Origin: an uncultured Clostridia bacterium
Lineage (GTDB): Bacteria; Bacillota; Clostridia; Oscillospirales; Oscillospiraceae
Assembly: GCA_946184215.1 (NCBI GenBank)
Contig: CAMHER010000063.1
Coordinates: 1-9,427, forward strand
Direction: 5' to 3'
DNA: 9,427 nt
Positions within the stretch are counted from its first letter, which is position 1; each line of letters opens with the position of its first letter. A program made the translations under genes and the position numbers. Shown one piece after another: positions 1-5,937 of this stretch. Under the pieces are notes generated by a model. The model did not search any database, was not told the DNA's origin, and saw nothing but the letters and a program-made list of their open reading frames with translations.

Positions 1-75
1 GGAAGATCCTCTCTGCTGCAAGATAACAAAACTGTCGTTTGTATTCTAATTCATTCCGATTGAAAACGCAAGCGC

Positions 76-660
76 TTATCCGGCATAGACCTTCGCCCAC
101 TCACGCACGGCATGCTCCGCTTGGCCCATGTCCTGTTCCGACACGTCGATGACAAGAGTATCCGAATCGGCTTCCAGCGCGGCGTGAAGCCGCTGCGCCA
201 GCGAGGAGAAGCGATCGCCCAGACCAAGGTAGCTACGCATCAACTCTGCTTCCTCAAGCGTCTTGATAACGCCGATACAAGGGGAGGAAGAAGAGAGAAA
301 GACGCCGAGCGCCTCACGAAACTGCGGGATCACAAGCTCAAAGCCGCCGATCTCGTCCAGCATCGAGAAAGGATAGTACGCCGCCTCGGTGAGCAGACGA
401 ACGGCCTCTGTGCGGAAAACTTCGTTGTCCCGGGAAGGCGGACAGGTCGAAAAATCCAGGTAACGGGCGCCAAGAAAGCCTTCGACCGGGGCAGCCGCAG
501 CGGCGGGCAGAAGCTCCATGCCCAATAGAGCTCCATCTTCGCCGCGGTATGGCTGCGTGAGAAAACCGCCCGCTTCAGCAAGCTTTTCTCCCAGCACGCT
601 TCGGATCAGCGTGCTTTTCCCGCAGCCGGAAGGACCGCGTAAGAACAGTTTCCTTTGCAT
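76..660 (-). CDS. THEP1-like P-loop nucleoside-triphosphatase
   Basis: The product has 194 residues. It opens with a Walker A loop, GPSGCGKST (residues 9-17), directly after a short beta strand. It continues with GGFLT (31-35) and has a Walker B-like LDEIGGFEL (101-109). The DEIGxxEL signature together with the early P-loop and GGF motif is typical of the THEP1/NTPase_1 family, small cytosolic enzymes that hydrolyse nucleoside triphosphates and whose cellular role is unclear. The frame stays open upstream to about base 819. I chose the ATG at 658-660 because a strong Shine-Dalgarno (AGGAGGTG on the minus strand) and a promoter lie immediately before it, and because the P-loop then sits at the usual N-terminal position. 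The gene is divergent from the acyltransferase/ligase pair, and its downstream neighbour is outside the window. The family call is from motifs only; another small P-loop kinase or NTPase is possible. Confidence 0.75.
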   Translation of the reverse strand: MQRKLFLRGPSGCGKSTLIRSVLGEKLAEAGGFLTQPYRGEDGALLGMELLPAAAAAPVEGFLGARYLDFSTCPPSRDNEVFRTEAVRLLTEAAYYPFSMLDEIGGFELVIPQFREALGVFLSSSSPCIGVIKTLEEAELMRSYLGLGDRFSSLAQRLHAALEADSDTLVIDVSEQDMGQAEHAVREWAKVYAG

Positions 661-666
661 GATCTC

Positions 667-674
667 CACCTCCT
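667..674 (-). promoter_or_regulatory. Ribosome binding site fixing the NTPase start
   Basis: The minus strand reads AGGAGGTG here, 6 bases before the ATG at 660. It is a near-perfect anti-16S match. It decides against the longer in-frame extension whose upstream start near 819 has no such site and would overlap the divergent promoter region. Confidence 0.75.
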
Positions 675-684
675 GTGCCAGACA

Positions 685-713
685 AGTATACCAGCTTTCG
701 GCGTCAAGGTAAA
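685..713 (-). promoter_or_regulatory. Sigma-A type promoter of the NTPase gene (extended -10)
   Basis: On the minus strand a -35 TTTACC (708-713) is followed by a 17-base spacer and a -10 TATACT (685-690) preceded by TGG, which makes an extended -10. The predicted start near base 678 leaves a leader of about 18 bases with the Shine-Dalgarno at 667-674. This supports the ATG at 660 as the true start. Prediction from consensus match only. Confidence 0.6.
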
Positions 714-775
714 GAGACGCTCTTCCGGCGCTGCAGCGAGCGGATGACACAGCTGGAATCGAGTGAAAAAAACAC

Positions 776-810
776 TTTTCTTTGTTCGATAAATGGTGTA
801 TAGTGAACAA
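776..810 (+). promoter_or_regulatory. Putative promoter with overlapping dyad, acyltransferase/ligase unit
   Basis: A clear -10 TATAGT lies at 799-804. The best -35 at 17-base spacing is only TTTTCT (776-781), so the promoter is weak by consensus. The -10 sits inside an interrupted inverted repeat, TTGTTC (782-787) and GAACAA (805-810), with a 17-base spacer centred on 796. Some inner positions also pair (790/802, 791/801, 793/799). A dyad of this size over a weak promoter would suit a dimeric repressor or activator site, but no regulator gene is visible nearby and chance is not excluded. Confidence 0.4.
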
Positions 811-849
811 GCTGTACAAATATTTTAAGTTTTATGGGGGAACAGCGCT

Positions 850-1737
850 ATGACCAAAAAGAAGAGAAGATGGGGCGACAGACGGGACGGACGCTGGGTC
901 AGAGATGTGACCGGCCTGCAGTGCGTCATGGCCAACCTGATGCCGAACAGGACCGACAGCGAGGTATGCCTTTCCGACAAGTTTGACGTGACGGAGCTTG
1001 TGAAGTACTTGGAGCAGAAAAACGCCTCCCATCCTGACTATAAAACCACGCTTTTCCACTGCATCCTTGTGGCCGTGGCCCGCATGGTCCGCGAGCGGAA
1101 CTACCTCAACCGTTTTATCCAGGGAAGACGCACCTATGAGCGCGACGAGATCACGCTGAGCTTTGTGGCCAAGCGCCGCTTTGCCGACGGTGCGGACGAG
1201 GCGCTGATGGTCCTCACCGCCCGGGATGACGACACGCTCGACACCGTCAGCCGCCGGATCGTCGGCGACATTCGCGAGACGAGAAAGAGCGAGCACTCCA
1301 CCGGCGGCATCGACTCGGCGGTCGACGCCTTTGCCAAGATCCCGCGGCTGCTGCTGATGTTCGCGATCCGTGTGATCCGCTGGCTTGACTTCTGGGGCCT
1401 TGTCCCGCGCGCCCTGACGGACGGCGATCCGAACTACACGACGGTTCTTCTCAGCAATCTCGGCAGCATTAAATGCCCGGCCGTTTACCACCACCTCAAC
1501 AACTACGGCACCAACAGCATCATGGTCACGATCGGCACGCTGCACAAGGAAGAACTGATCATGGAGGACGGCACAAAGCAGGTCCGTGATGTTGTGGATT
1601 TCTGCGCCACGCTGGATGAGCGTATTGCCGACGGCTTTTACTTTGCCCGCAGCCTGAAACTGATCCGCTATATCTTTGCCCATCCGGAAATGCTCGATCA
1701 GCCCATCGGCGAGCCGAGCGGCTTTGAATACAAATAA
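850..1737 (+). CDS. Stand-alone E2/CAT-fold acyltransferase homologue
   Basis: The 295-residue product resembles the catalytic domain of 2-oxoacid dehydrogenase E2 proteins (chloramphenicol-acetyltransferase fold). Residues 199-205 (VLLSNLG) and the strand around 222-229 correspond to the E2 core, and 256-262 (DERIADG) falls where E2 enzymes carry DHRxxDG. The catalytic His is therefore Glu257, whereas Asp261 and Gly262 remain. No lipoyl domain or subunit-binding domain is present: the basic N-terminus (residues 2-18) runs straight into the fold. A hydrophobic stretch at 164-183 (IPRLLLMFAIRVIRWLDFWG) could be a membrane-facing helix or buried core. ATG at 850 follows GGGGG (836-840). It is separated by 21 bases from the acyl-CoA ligase, so the two are probably co-transcribed. 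A role in transferring an acyl group made by that ligase is inference; a non-catalytic or regulatory role is possible because of the missing His. Confidence 0.75.
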   Translation: MTKKKRRWGDRRDGRWVRDVTGLQCVMANLMPNRTDSEVCLSDKFDVTELVKYLEQKNASHPDYKTTLFHCILVAVARMVRERNYLNRFIQGRRTYERDEITLSFVAKRRFADGADEALMVLTARDDDTLDTVSRRIVGDIRETRKSEHSTGGIDSAVDAFAKIPRLLLMFAIRVIRWLDFWGLVPRALTDGDPNYTTVLLSNLGSIKCPAVYHHLNNYGTNSIMVTIGTLHKEELIMEDGTKQVRDVVDFCATLDERIADGFYFARSLKLIRYIFAHPEMLDQPIGEPSGFEYK

Positions 1738-1758
1738 AGCGACAGGAGAAAACCAAAA

Positions 1759-3507
1759 ATGGAACAGATTACTGCCAAAACGCCCTGGGCGGGCCATACC
1801 GAGGATATCCCGCTGCATCTGGATTATTTTGATGGCTCCATGTTCGACGCCGTGAAAAAGGCAGCCGAGCAGTATCCCGACTATACTGCATTTACCTTCA
1901 TGGGCAAGTCGACAAATTATAAGACCCTGGTCGCAGAAATCGAAAAGTGCGCCCGGGCGCTGAAAACGATCGGCGTGCGTGAAAACGACAAGGTCACGAT
2001 CGCACTGCCGAACTGCCCGCAGGCCATCTATATGTTCTATGCCGTCAACCTCGTCGGCGCAGTCGCCAACATGGTCCATCCGCTTTCCGCCGAAAAGGAG
2101 ATCGAGTTTTATCTCAACGAGTCCGAGAGCGTTACAGCCATCACGCTCGACCAGTTTTATCACAAGTTTGAAAGCATCCGCAGCAACACCAAAGTTGTCA
2201 ACATCATTATCGCCAGCGTCAAGGATGCCCTGGCCCAGCCGCTGAAGGCGGGCTATATGCTCACCGAGGGGCGGAAGATCCGGAAAATTCCAAAGGAAGC
2301 GCCCGTTATCCGCTGGAACGAGTTCATGCGTCTTTCCAAGGCCTGCTTTTATAACTACAAGGTCGAGCGCAAAGGCGAAGATCCGGCCGTTATCCTGTAT
2401 TCCGGCGGCACCACGGGAAAAACCAAGGGTATCGTGCTGACAAACAAGAACTTCAACGCCCTCGGCACACAGATCATTGCGACAAACCCGATGTTTCGCC
2501 CGGGCGACAAGATGCTTTCGGCCATGCCCATGTTCCACGGCTTCGGCCTTGGCGTGTGCATTCATTCCATGCTGCAGAGCGCCGGCTGCTGCATCCTGAT
2601 CCCGCGCGTCAATCCCAAGGATTATGCCAAGCAGGTCGTGAAAAACCGCTGCAACTTTATTGCCGGCGTGCCGACGCTCTACGAGGCGATGCTGCGCATG
2701 AAGAGCATGGAGAACGCGGACCTGAGCAGCCTCAAGGGTGTGTTCTCCGGCGGCGATTCGCTGTCGGTGGAGCTGAAAAAGAAGTTCGACAAGTTTCTCT
2801 ATGACCACAAGGCGGTCATTCAGGTGCGTGAGGGATACGGCACGACGGAAACCGTCACGGCCTGCTGCCTGACGCCGCCGCACATGTTCAAGGAGGGCAG
2901 CATCGGTGTCCCGTTCCCGGATACATATATCAAGATTGTCGAGCCCGGCACAGACCGCGAGCTTCCATACGGAGAAGAGGGCGAGATCCTGCTGGCCGGA
3001 CCGACCGTGATGAAGGAGTACATGAAGCACCCCGAGGAGACGGCCCAGACATTGCGCCATCATGCCGACGGGCTGACCTGGGTCTATACGGGAGATCTGG
3101 GCACAATGGATGAGGAAGGCTTTGTGTACTTCCGCGGCAGAGCCAAGAGAATGATCATTTCCTCCGGCTATAATGTGTATCCCGGACAGATTGAAAACAT
3201 CCTCGATGCCCATGAGCTTGTCCAGATGAGCTGTGTGATCGGGGTGCCCGATCCCTATAAGATGCAGAAGGTCAAAGCCTTTGTCAAGCTCGCTGCCGGC
3301 ACTCCGGCCAATGAGGAAACGAAGAAAACACTGATGGACTACTGCCGCAAGAACATTGCGAAGTATGCCATGCCCTATGATATCGAGTTCCGTGACGATA
3401 TGCCCAAGACGCTTGTGGGCAAGGTCGCTTACCGTGAGCTGGAAGAACAGGAGCTGCGGAAGATCCGGGAAGCCGAAGAAAAAGAAAAAGAGACCGCAAC
3501 AGTCTGA
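1759..3507 (+). CDS. AMP-forming acyl-CoA synthetase (FadD-like)
   Basis: This 582-residue protein has the full set of adenylate-forming enzyme motifs: phosphate loop YSGGTTGKTKG (214-224), GYGTTE (359-364), YTGD (443-446), RGRAKRMIISSGYNVYP (459-475) as the hinge and C-terminal domain entry, and PKTLVGK (549-555) with the catalytic lysine Lys555. Such enzymes activate a carboxylic acid with ATP to an acyl-adenylate and then form the CoA thioester. Length and motif spacing fit medium/long-chain or aryl acyl-CoA ligases; the substrate cannot be read from sequence. The last 20 residues are a charged Glu/Lys tail. AGGAG (1744-1748) precedes the ATG. The gene ends in tandem stops (TGA TAA) and is followed by a strong terminator. 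Placed 21 bases behind the E2-fold acyltransferase homologue, it may supply the acyl donor for it; that link is inferred from position only. Confidence 0.88.
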   Translation: MEQITAKTPWAGHTEDIPLHLDYFDGSMFDAVKKAAEQYPDYTAFTFMGKSTNYKTLVAEIEKCARALKTIGVRENDKVTIALPNCPQAIYMFYAVNLVGAVANMVHPLSAEKEIEFYLNESESVTAITLDQFYHKFESIRSNTKVVNIIIASVKDALAQPLKAGYMLTEGRKIRKIPKEAPVIRWNEFMRLSKACFYNYKVERKGEDPAVILYSGGTTGKTKGIVLTNKNFNALGTQIIATNPMFRPGDKMLSAMPMFHGFGLGVCIHSMLQSAGCCILIPRVNPKDYAKQVVKNRCNFIAGVPTLYEAMLRMKSMENADLSSLKGVFSGGDSLSVELKKKFDKFLYDHKAVIQVREGYGTTETVTACCLTPPHMFKEGSIGVPFPDTYIKIVEPGTDRELPYGEEGEILLAGPTVMKEYMKHPEETAQTLRHHADGLTWVYTGDLGTMDEEGFVYFRGRAKRMIISSGYNVYPGQIENILDAHELVQMSCVIGVPDPYKMQKVKAFVKLAAGTPANEETKKTLMDYCRKNIAKYAMPYDIEFRDDMPKTLVGKVAYRELEEQELRKIREAEEKEKETATV

Positions 3508-3518
3508 TAACGATTGTT

Positions 3519-3553
3519 AAAGGAAGCCGCCCGGCTTGGGCGGCTTCCTTTTT
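3519..3553 (+). terminator. Intrinsic terminator after the acyl-CoA ligase
   Basis: A perfect 14-base-pair stem (3519-3532 with 3538-3551) encloses a 5-base loop and runs into a T-run (3549-3553). It starts 11 bases after the ligase stop codon. On the minus strand the hairpin is followed only by TTTAAC, so it would stop sigK transcripts less well, but its position between convergent genes lets it serve both. Confidence 0.9.
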
Positions 3554-3586
3554 GCGGCATACGGAACAAAACGGTGCAAAAAAACG

Positions 3587-4273
3587 TCATTCTGTCTGGA
3601 GAGCGCGGCGCAGCTTTTCCAGCGCGTGCTTTTCAATACGGGAGACATAGGAACGGCTGATCTGGCAGAGATGGGCTGTTTCGCGCTGGGTGAGGGGCTC
3701 ATTTCCGCCCAGACCATAGCGCAGCGTGATGATTTTTTCTTCCCGCTCATCCAGCGTCCGGTGAATTTCCCGGCGGAGCCTTGTGCGGAGGTCGCTTTCA
3801 CAGATCTGCTCGTCAAGGTCCTCATCCTGCGACACAACGTCGAGCAGAGAGAGGCTGCCGCTGTCACCGTCTGTCTCTATGGCATCGGACAGGCTGACAT
3901 CGCCCGCGGTTTTCTTCCTGCTGCGAAAGTACATCAGGATCTCGTTTTCAATACAACGGCTGGCATAGGTCGTAAGGCGGACGCCTTTGTTGCGCTGATA
4001 GGTGTTGATCCCTTTGATCAGGCCGATCGTCCCGATGGAAATGAGATCGTCGGCATCCTCGGTCTGCGTGTAGTATTTTTTAATAATATGGGCAACGAGA
4101 CGGAGATTGTGCTCGACAAGCATGTTGCGCGCCTCAACATCGCCCTCCTCCCAGCGGGAAATGCAGTTTTCTTCCTCCTCACGGCTCAGAGGCTTGGGAA
4201 AGGAATCGCCCGGGACGATCCGGAGCATCAAAAGAAGGCTGTTCATCAAGAGCAGGAACGCGGTTTCGATCAT
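3587..4273 (-). CDS. sigK: Sporulation sigma factor SigK with pro-sequence
   Basis: The 228-residue product matches the late mother-cell sigma factor of endospore formers. Region 2 is clear: ARNMLVEHNLRLVAHIIKKY (48-67), DLISIGTIGLIKGI (76-89) and YASRCIENEILMYFRS (103-118). A SigK-like DVSLSDAI (125-132) follows, and region 4 ends in the helix-turn-helix ISRSYVSRIEKHAL (205-218). Upstream of FPKPLS (25-30) lies a hydrophobic stretch (residues 4-20) that corresponds to the inhibitory pro-sequence removed by the intramembrane protease SpoIVFB in Bacillus. The gene is continuous, with no skin-like insertion. I chose the ATG at 4273 because GGAGG (4284-4288) is 10 bases upstream on the minus strand; in-frame ATG 4279 and GTG 4282 are too close to it. 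SigE is the nearest alternative, but the EHNLRLVAHI and SRSYVSRIEK wording favours SigK. No convincing promoter was found. Confidence 0.9.
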   Translation of the reverse strand: MIETAFLLLMNSLLLMLRIVPGDSFPKPLSREEEENCISRWEEGDVEARNMLVEHNLRLVAHIIKKYYTQTEDADDLISIGTIGLIKGINTYQRNKGVRLTTYASRCIENEILMYFRSRKKTAGDVSLSDAIETDGDSGSLSLLDVVSQDEDLDEQICESDLRTRLRREIHRTLDEREEKIITLRYGLGGNEPLTQRETAHLCQISRSYVSRIEKHALEKLRRALQTE

Positions 4274-4336
4274 GATCATCACCTCCCTTCATCCTATTCC
4301 GACACGGCCCGTCTCCATTCCCGCAAAAGGGCGCGG

Positions 4337-4364
4337 TTGACAAAAGAGCGCGTGGTGGTACAAT
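4337..4364 (+). promoter_or_regulatory. Sigma-A promoter of aroQ (consensus -35, extended -10)
   Basis: TTGACA (4337-4342) is followed by a 16-base spacer and TACAAT (4359-4364) preceded by TGG, an extended -10. Transcription would start near 4371, giving a leader of about 20 bases before the TTG start of aroQ. It is the best consensus match in the window and lies 64 bases from the divergent sigK start. Confidence 0.8.
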
Positions 4365-4376
4365 ACAACAAAAAAA

Positions 4377-4395
4377 GGGGGGAGAAATGCGTTGA
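4377..4395 (+). promoter_or_regulatory. aroQ ribosome binding site with a two-codon mini-ORF
   Basis: GGGGGGAG (4377-4384) lies 7 bases before the TTG at 4392. Between them is ATG CGT TGA (4387-4395), a start-arginine-stop frame whose stop codon overlaps the TTG by two bases. The ATG is only 2 bases from the purine run, so spacing favours TTG. Ribosomes that did use the ATG would stop exactly on the aroQ start. Confidence 0.5.
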
Positions 4396-4829
4396 AGATC
4401 CTTGTCATAAACGGACCCAATCTGAATATGCTCGGGATCCGGGAACCGGGTATTTACGGAAAGCGGAGCTACCGGGAGCTTTGCGCGCTGATCGAAAAGA
4501 CCTGCGCGGAAAAGGGAGTGGAATGTGAGATCTTTCAGTCCAACCATGAGGGCGCGATCGTCGACCGGATCCAGGAAGCCTATGGGAAAGAGGACGCGAT
4601 CGTGATAAATCCCGCGGCGTATACGCATACGAGCGTCGCGATACTCGATGCGCTGAAGGCTGTGGCGCTCCCGGCCGTCGAGGTGCATTTGAGCGAGATC
4701 CGTGAACGCGAGCCCTTCCGTCAGATATCCTATGCCGGAATGGCCTGCGAGAAAACGATCACCGGAAAAGGCTTTGCGGGATACCGGGAGGCGATCATCT
4801 ATCTCGTCGATCGCTTTGAGCGAAAGTGA
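4392..4829 (+). CDS. aroQ: Type II 3-dehydroquinate dehydratase
   Basis: This 145-residue protein is a complete type II dehydroquinase, which converts 3-dehydroquinate to 3-dehydroshikimate in the shikimate pathway for aromatic amino acids and chorismate. It acts in the cytosol, usually as a dodecamer. Family motifs are all present: INGPNLNMLGIREPGIYG (6-23) with the catalytic Tyr22 in the mobile loop, FQSNHEGAIVDRI (48-60), INPAAYTHTS (72-81) with Asn73, EVHLS (97-101) with His99, and the closing GFAGYREAI. Translation must start at TTG 4392: no other in-frame start precedes the motif, and the nearby ATG at 4387 is out of frame. The gene stands alone with its own strong promoter, not next to other aro genes. 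No clear terminator follows; the next gene has its own promoter. Confidence 0.96.
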   Translation: MKILVINGPNLNMLGIREPGIYGKRSYRELCALIEKTCAEKGVECEIFQSNHEGAIVDRIQEAYGKEDAIVINPAAYTHTSVAILDALKAVALPAVEVHLSEIREREPFRQISYAGMACEKTITGKGFAGYREAIIYLVDRFERK

Positions 4830-4884
4830 GACGAAGCGGCGAAGGCAACGACGCCGGAGTGGGGGATGCCTGGAGCGGGCGTAC

Positions 4885-4913
4885 TTGTTTTTTTAACAAA
4901 TTGGTGATATAGT
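4885..4913 (+). promoter_or_regulatory. Sigma-A promoter of the D,D-carboxypeptidase gene
   Basis: TTGTTT (4885-4890), a 17-base spacer and TATAGT (4908-4913) preceded by TGA form an extended -10 promoter. The T-run at 4888-4894 overlaps the -35 and follows no stable hairpin, so I read it as promoter, not terminator. Predicted start near 4920. Confidence 0.65.
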
Positions 4914-4949
4914 AACGATACGATTTTTGAAGAAAGGCGGGAGAGGCAG

Positions 4950-5792
4950 ATGCGGAAAAGAAAACGCAGAAATAAGCTGGCATGGATTCTGATGACGGCT
5001 GTGCTGTGCCTGCTTCTCTACTCGCTTGTCGTTATGCGCAGCGACAGCAAGGTCTCCATTATTGTGGGCGGTACGGACGGGGCCTTTATCCAGTCTGACG
5101 GCCTTACCTATGTAGATCCCAATTCGCTGGTGGAGACGCCGGAGCCGACGGTGAACATCTGGCCGGATATCGACATTACACAGACCCAATACACGATGGT
5201 CCGCGACGGCAGCCCGCTCAGCGCCGCCTGGGCGCCTGACTGCGAGAAGATCAGCGGGACGAACAATCAGCTCTTTGATGTAACAGCCCTTCCGCATCTT
5301 GAGAAAATGCTGCAGGATTGCCGCGACGCGGGCTTTACGATCTATGTGACGGCGGCCTACCGTTCCTATTCCTATCAGAACAACCTGTTCAACAGCAAGG
5401 CCAGCCAGATCGCCGCAGGTATGGGCTTGACGGGCAAGAAGGCCTATTTGGACCCCAAATATCAGGAAGCGGCCGAGGAGGCCAAAAAGATCGTCATGTT
5501 CCCCGGCACCAGTGAACATCAGCTGGGTCTGGCCGTCGATCTGATGGATAAGAACTATTCGTACCTGGTGTATGAGAACATGGACCAGGAAATGTTTGCC
5601 TGGCTTGACGAGCACTGCGCGGAATACGGCTTTATCAAACGGTACCCAACGCGTAAGCTGCTGCTCACGGGCTGGGACGAGCCGTGGCATTACCGCTATG
5701 TCGGGGTGGAGGCTGCAACCTTCATTATGGAGCACGGCCTGTGCTATGAGGAATTTTACGCCCATTACGATCCGAGCTTTACATACGGCTGA
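4950..5792 (+). CDS. Membrane-anchored VanY-type D-Ala-D-Ala carboxypeptidase (M15B)
   Basis: The 280-residue product starts with a very basic segment (MRKRKRRNK) and one hydrophobic helix at about 10-29, an uncleaved-type signal anchor that places the enzyme outside the membrane. A variable stretch (30-105) leads to the peptidase domain: TAAYRSYSYQNNLF (134-147), SEHQLGLAVD (188-197) with zinc ligands His190 and Asp197, and DEPWHYRYVG (243-252) with catalytic Glu244 and zinc ligand His247. This is the VanY/DacB-like M15B pattern. The enzyme trims the terminal D-alanine from peptidoglycan stem pentapeptides, or in some relatives cleaves other D-amino-acid bonds. AGGCGGGAGAGG (4936-4947 region) precedes the ATG. 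There are no van resistance genes around it, so ordinary wall maturation is more likely than glycopeptide resistance. It seems to be a single-gene unit. Confidence 0.9.
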   Translation: MRKRKRRNKLAWILMTAVLCLLLYSLVVMRSDSKVSIIVGGTDGAFIQSDGLTYVDPNSLVETPEPTVNIWPDIDITQTQYTMVRDGSPLSAAWAPDCEKISGTNNQLFDVTALPHLEKMLQDCRDAGFTIYVTAAYRSYSYQNNLFNSKASQIAAGMGLTGKKAYLDPKYQEAAEEAKKIVMFPGTSEHQLGLAVDLMDKNYSYLVYENMDQEMFAWLDEHCAEYGFIKRYPTRKLLLTGWDEPWHYRYVGVEAATFIMEHGLCYEEFYAHYDPSFTYG

Positions 5793-5817
5793 TACGCGCA
5801 GAGGCCGAAAAAAAGGC

Positions 5818-5846
5818 TTGCAATATCTGTTTACGGGTGTTATAGT
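5818..5846 (+). promoter_or_regulatory. Promoter of the rimP-nusA-infB operon
   Basis: TTGCAA (5818-5823), a 17-base spacer and TATAGT (5841-5846) preceded by TGT form an extended -10 promoter. Transcription would start near 5853, about 85 bases before rimP, so the hairpin at 5872-5899 would be part of the leader. Confidence 0.65.
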
Positions 5847-5871
5847 ATCACAGTAAGCATTATGGTTAGAC

Positions 5872-5899
5872 AAGAGTGGGTTGCAGCCCACTCTTTTTT
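5872..5899 (+). terminator. Leader terminator hairpin upstream of rimP (candidate attenuator)
   Basis: AAGAGTGGG (5872-5880) pairs perfectly with CCCACTCTT (5887-5895) across a 6-base loop, and the run TTTTTT (5894-5899) follows. This is a textbook intrinsic terminator. It lies downstream of the predicted promoter but 39 bases upstream of the rimP start. It can thus stop both read-through from the carboxypeptidase gene and transcripts of the operon itself. The latter would make it a premature terminator whose bypass controls rimP-nusA-infB expression. Confidence 0.8.
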
Positions 5900-5937
5900 G
5901 TGAAGAAAATGGGCGAGAGTCCGGAAGTGGGATGCGT

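Noticed and set aside
1..75. A terminator or gene end at the left edge
   Set aside because: No stable hairpin with a T-run and no coding signal were found; the piece is too short to say more.
661..819. An upstream extension of the NTPase that would add about 53 N-terminal residues
   Set aside because: The strong Shine-Dalgarno and promoter directly before base 660 and the normal position of the P-loop favour the short form; the extension would also cover the divergent promoter.
832..3213. A reading frame of almost 800 codons on the minus strand across the acyltransferase and ligase genes
   Set aside because: It is antisense to two clear enzymes with family motifs, has no ribosome binding site, and arises because G/C-rich third positions remove stop codons in the opposite frame. 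The translation shows no recognisable domain.
4837..4894. A terminator for aroQ: CGGCG/CGCCG arms (4837-4841, 4852-4856) and a T-run at 4888-4894
   Set aside because: The stem has 5 pairs around a 10-base loop, and the T-run is over 30 bases away and fits as part of a -35 element instead.
4950..5792. Glycopeptide resistance gene vanY
   Set aside because: The domain is VanY-like, but there are no vanH, vanA, vanX, vanR or vanS homologues in the window. M15B carboxypeptidases are common housekeeping wall enzymes in Clostridia.
5881..5937. A longer RimP beginning at TTG 5881
   Set aside because: It would translate the loop and 3' arm of the leader terminator and add residues that known RimP proteins lack; the family alignment starts at ATG 5938.
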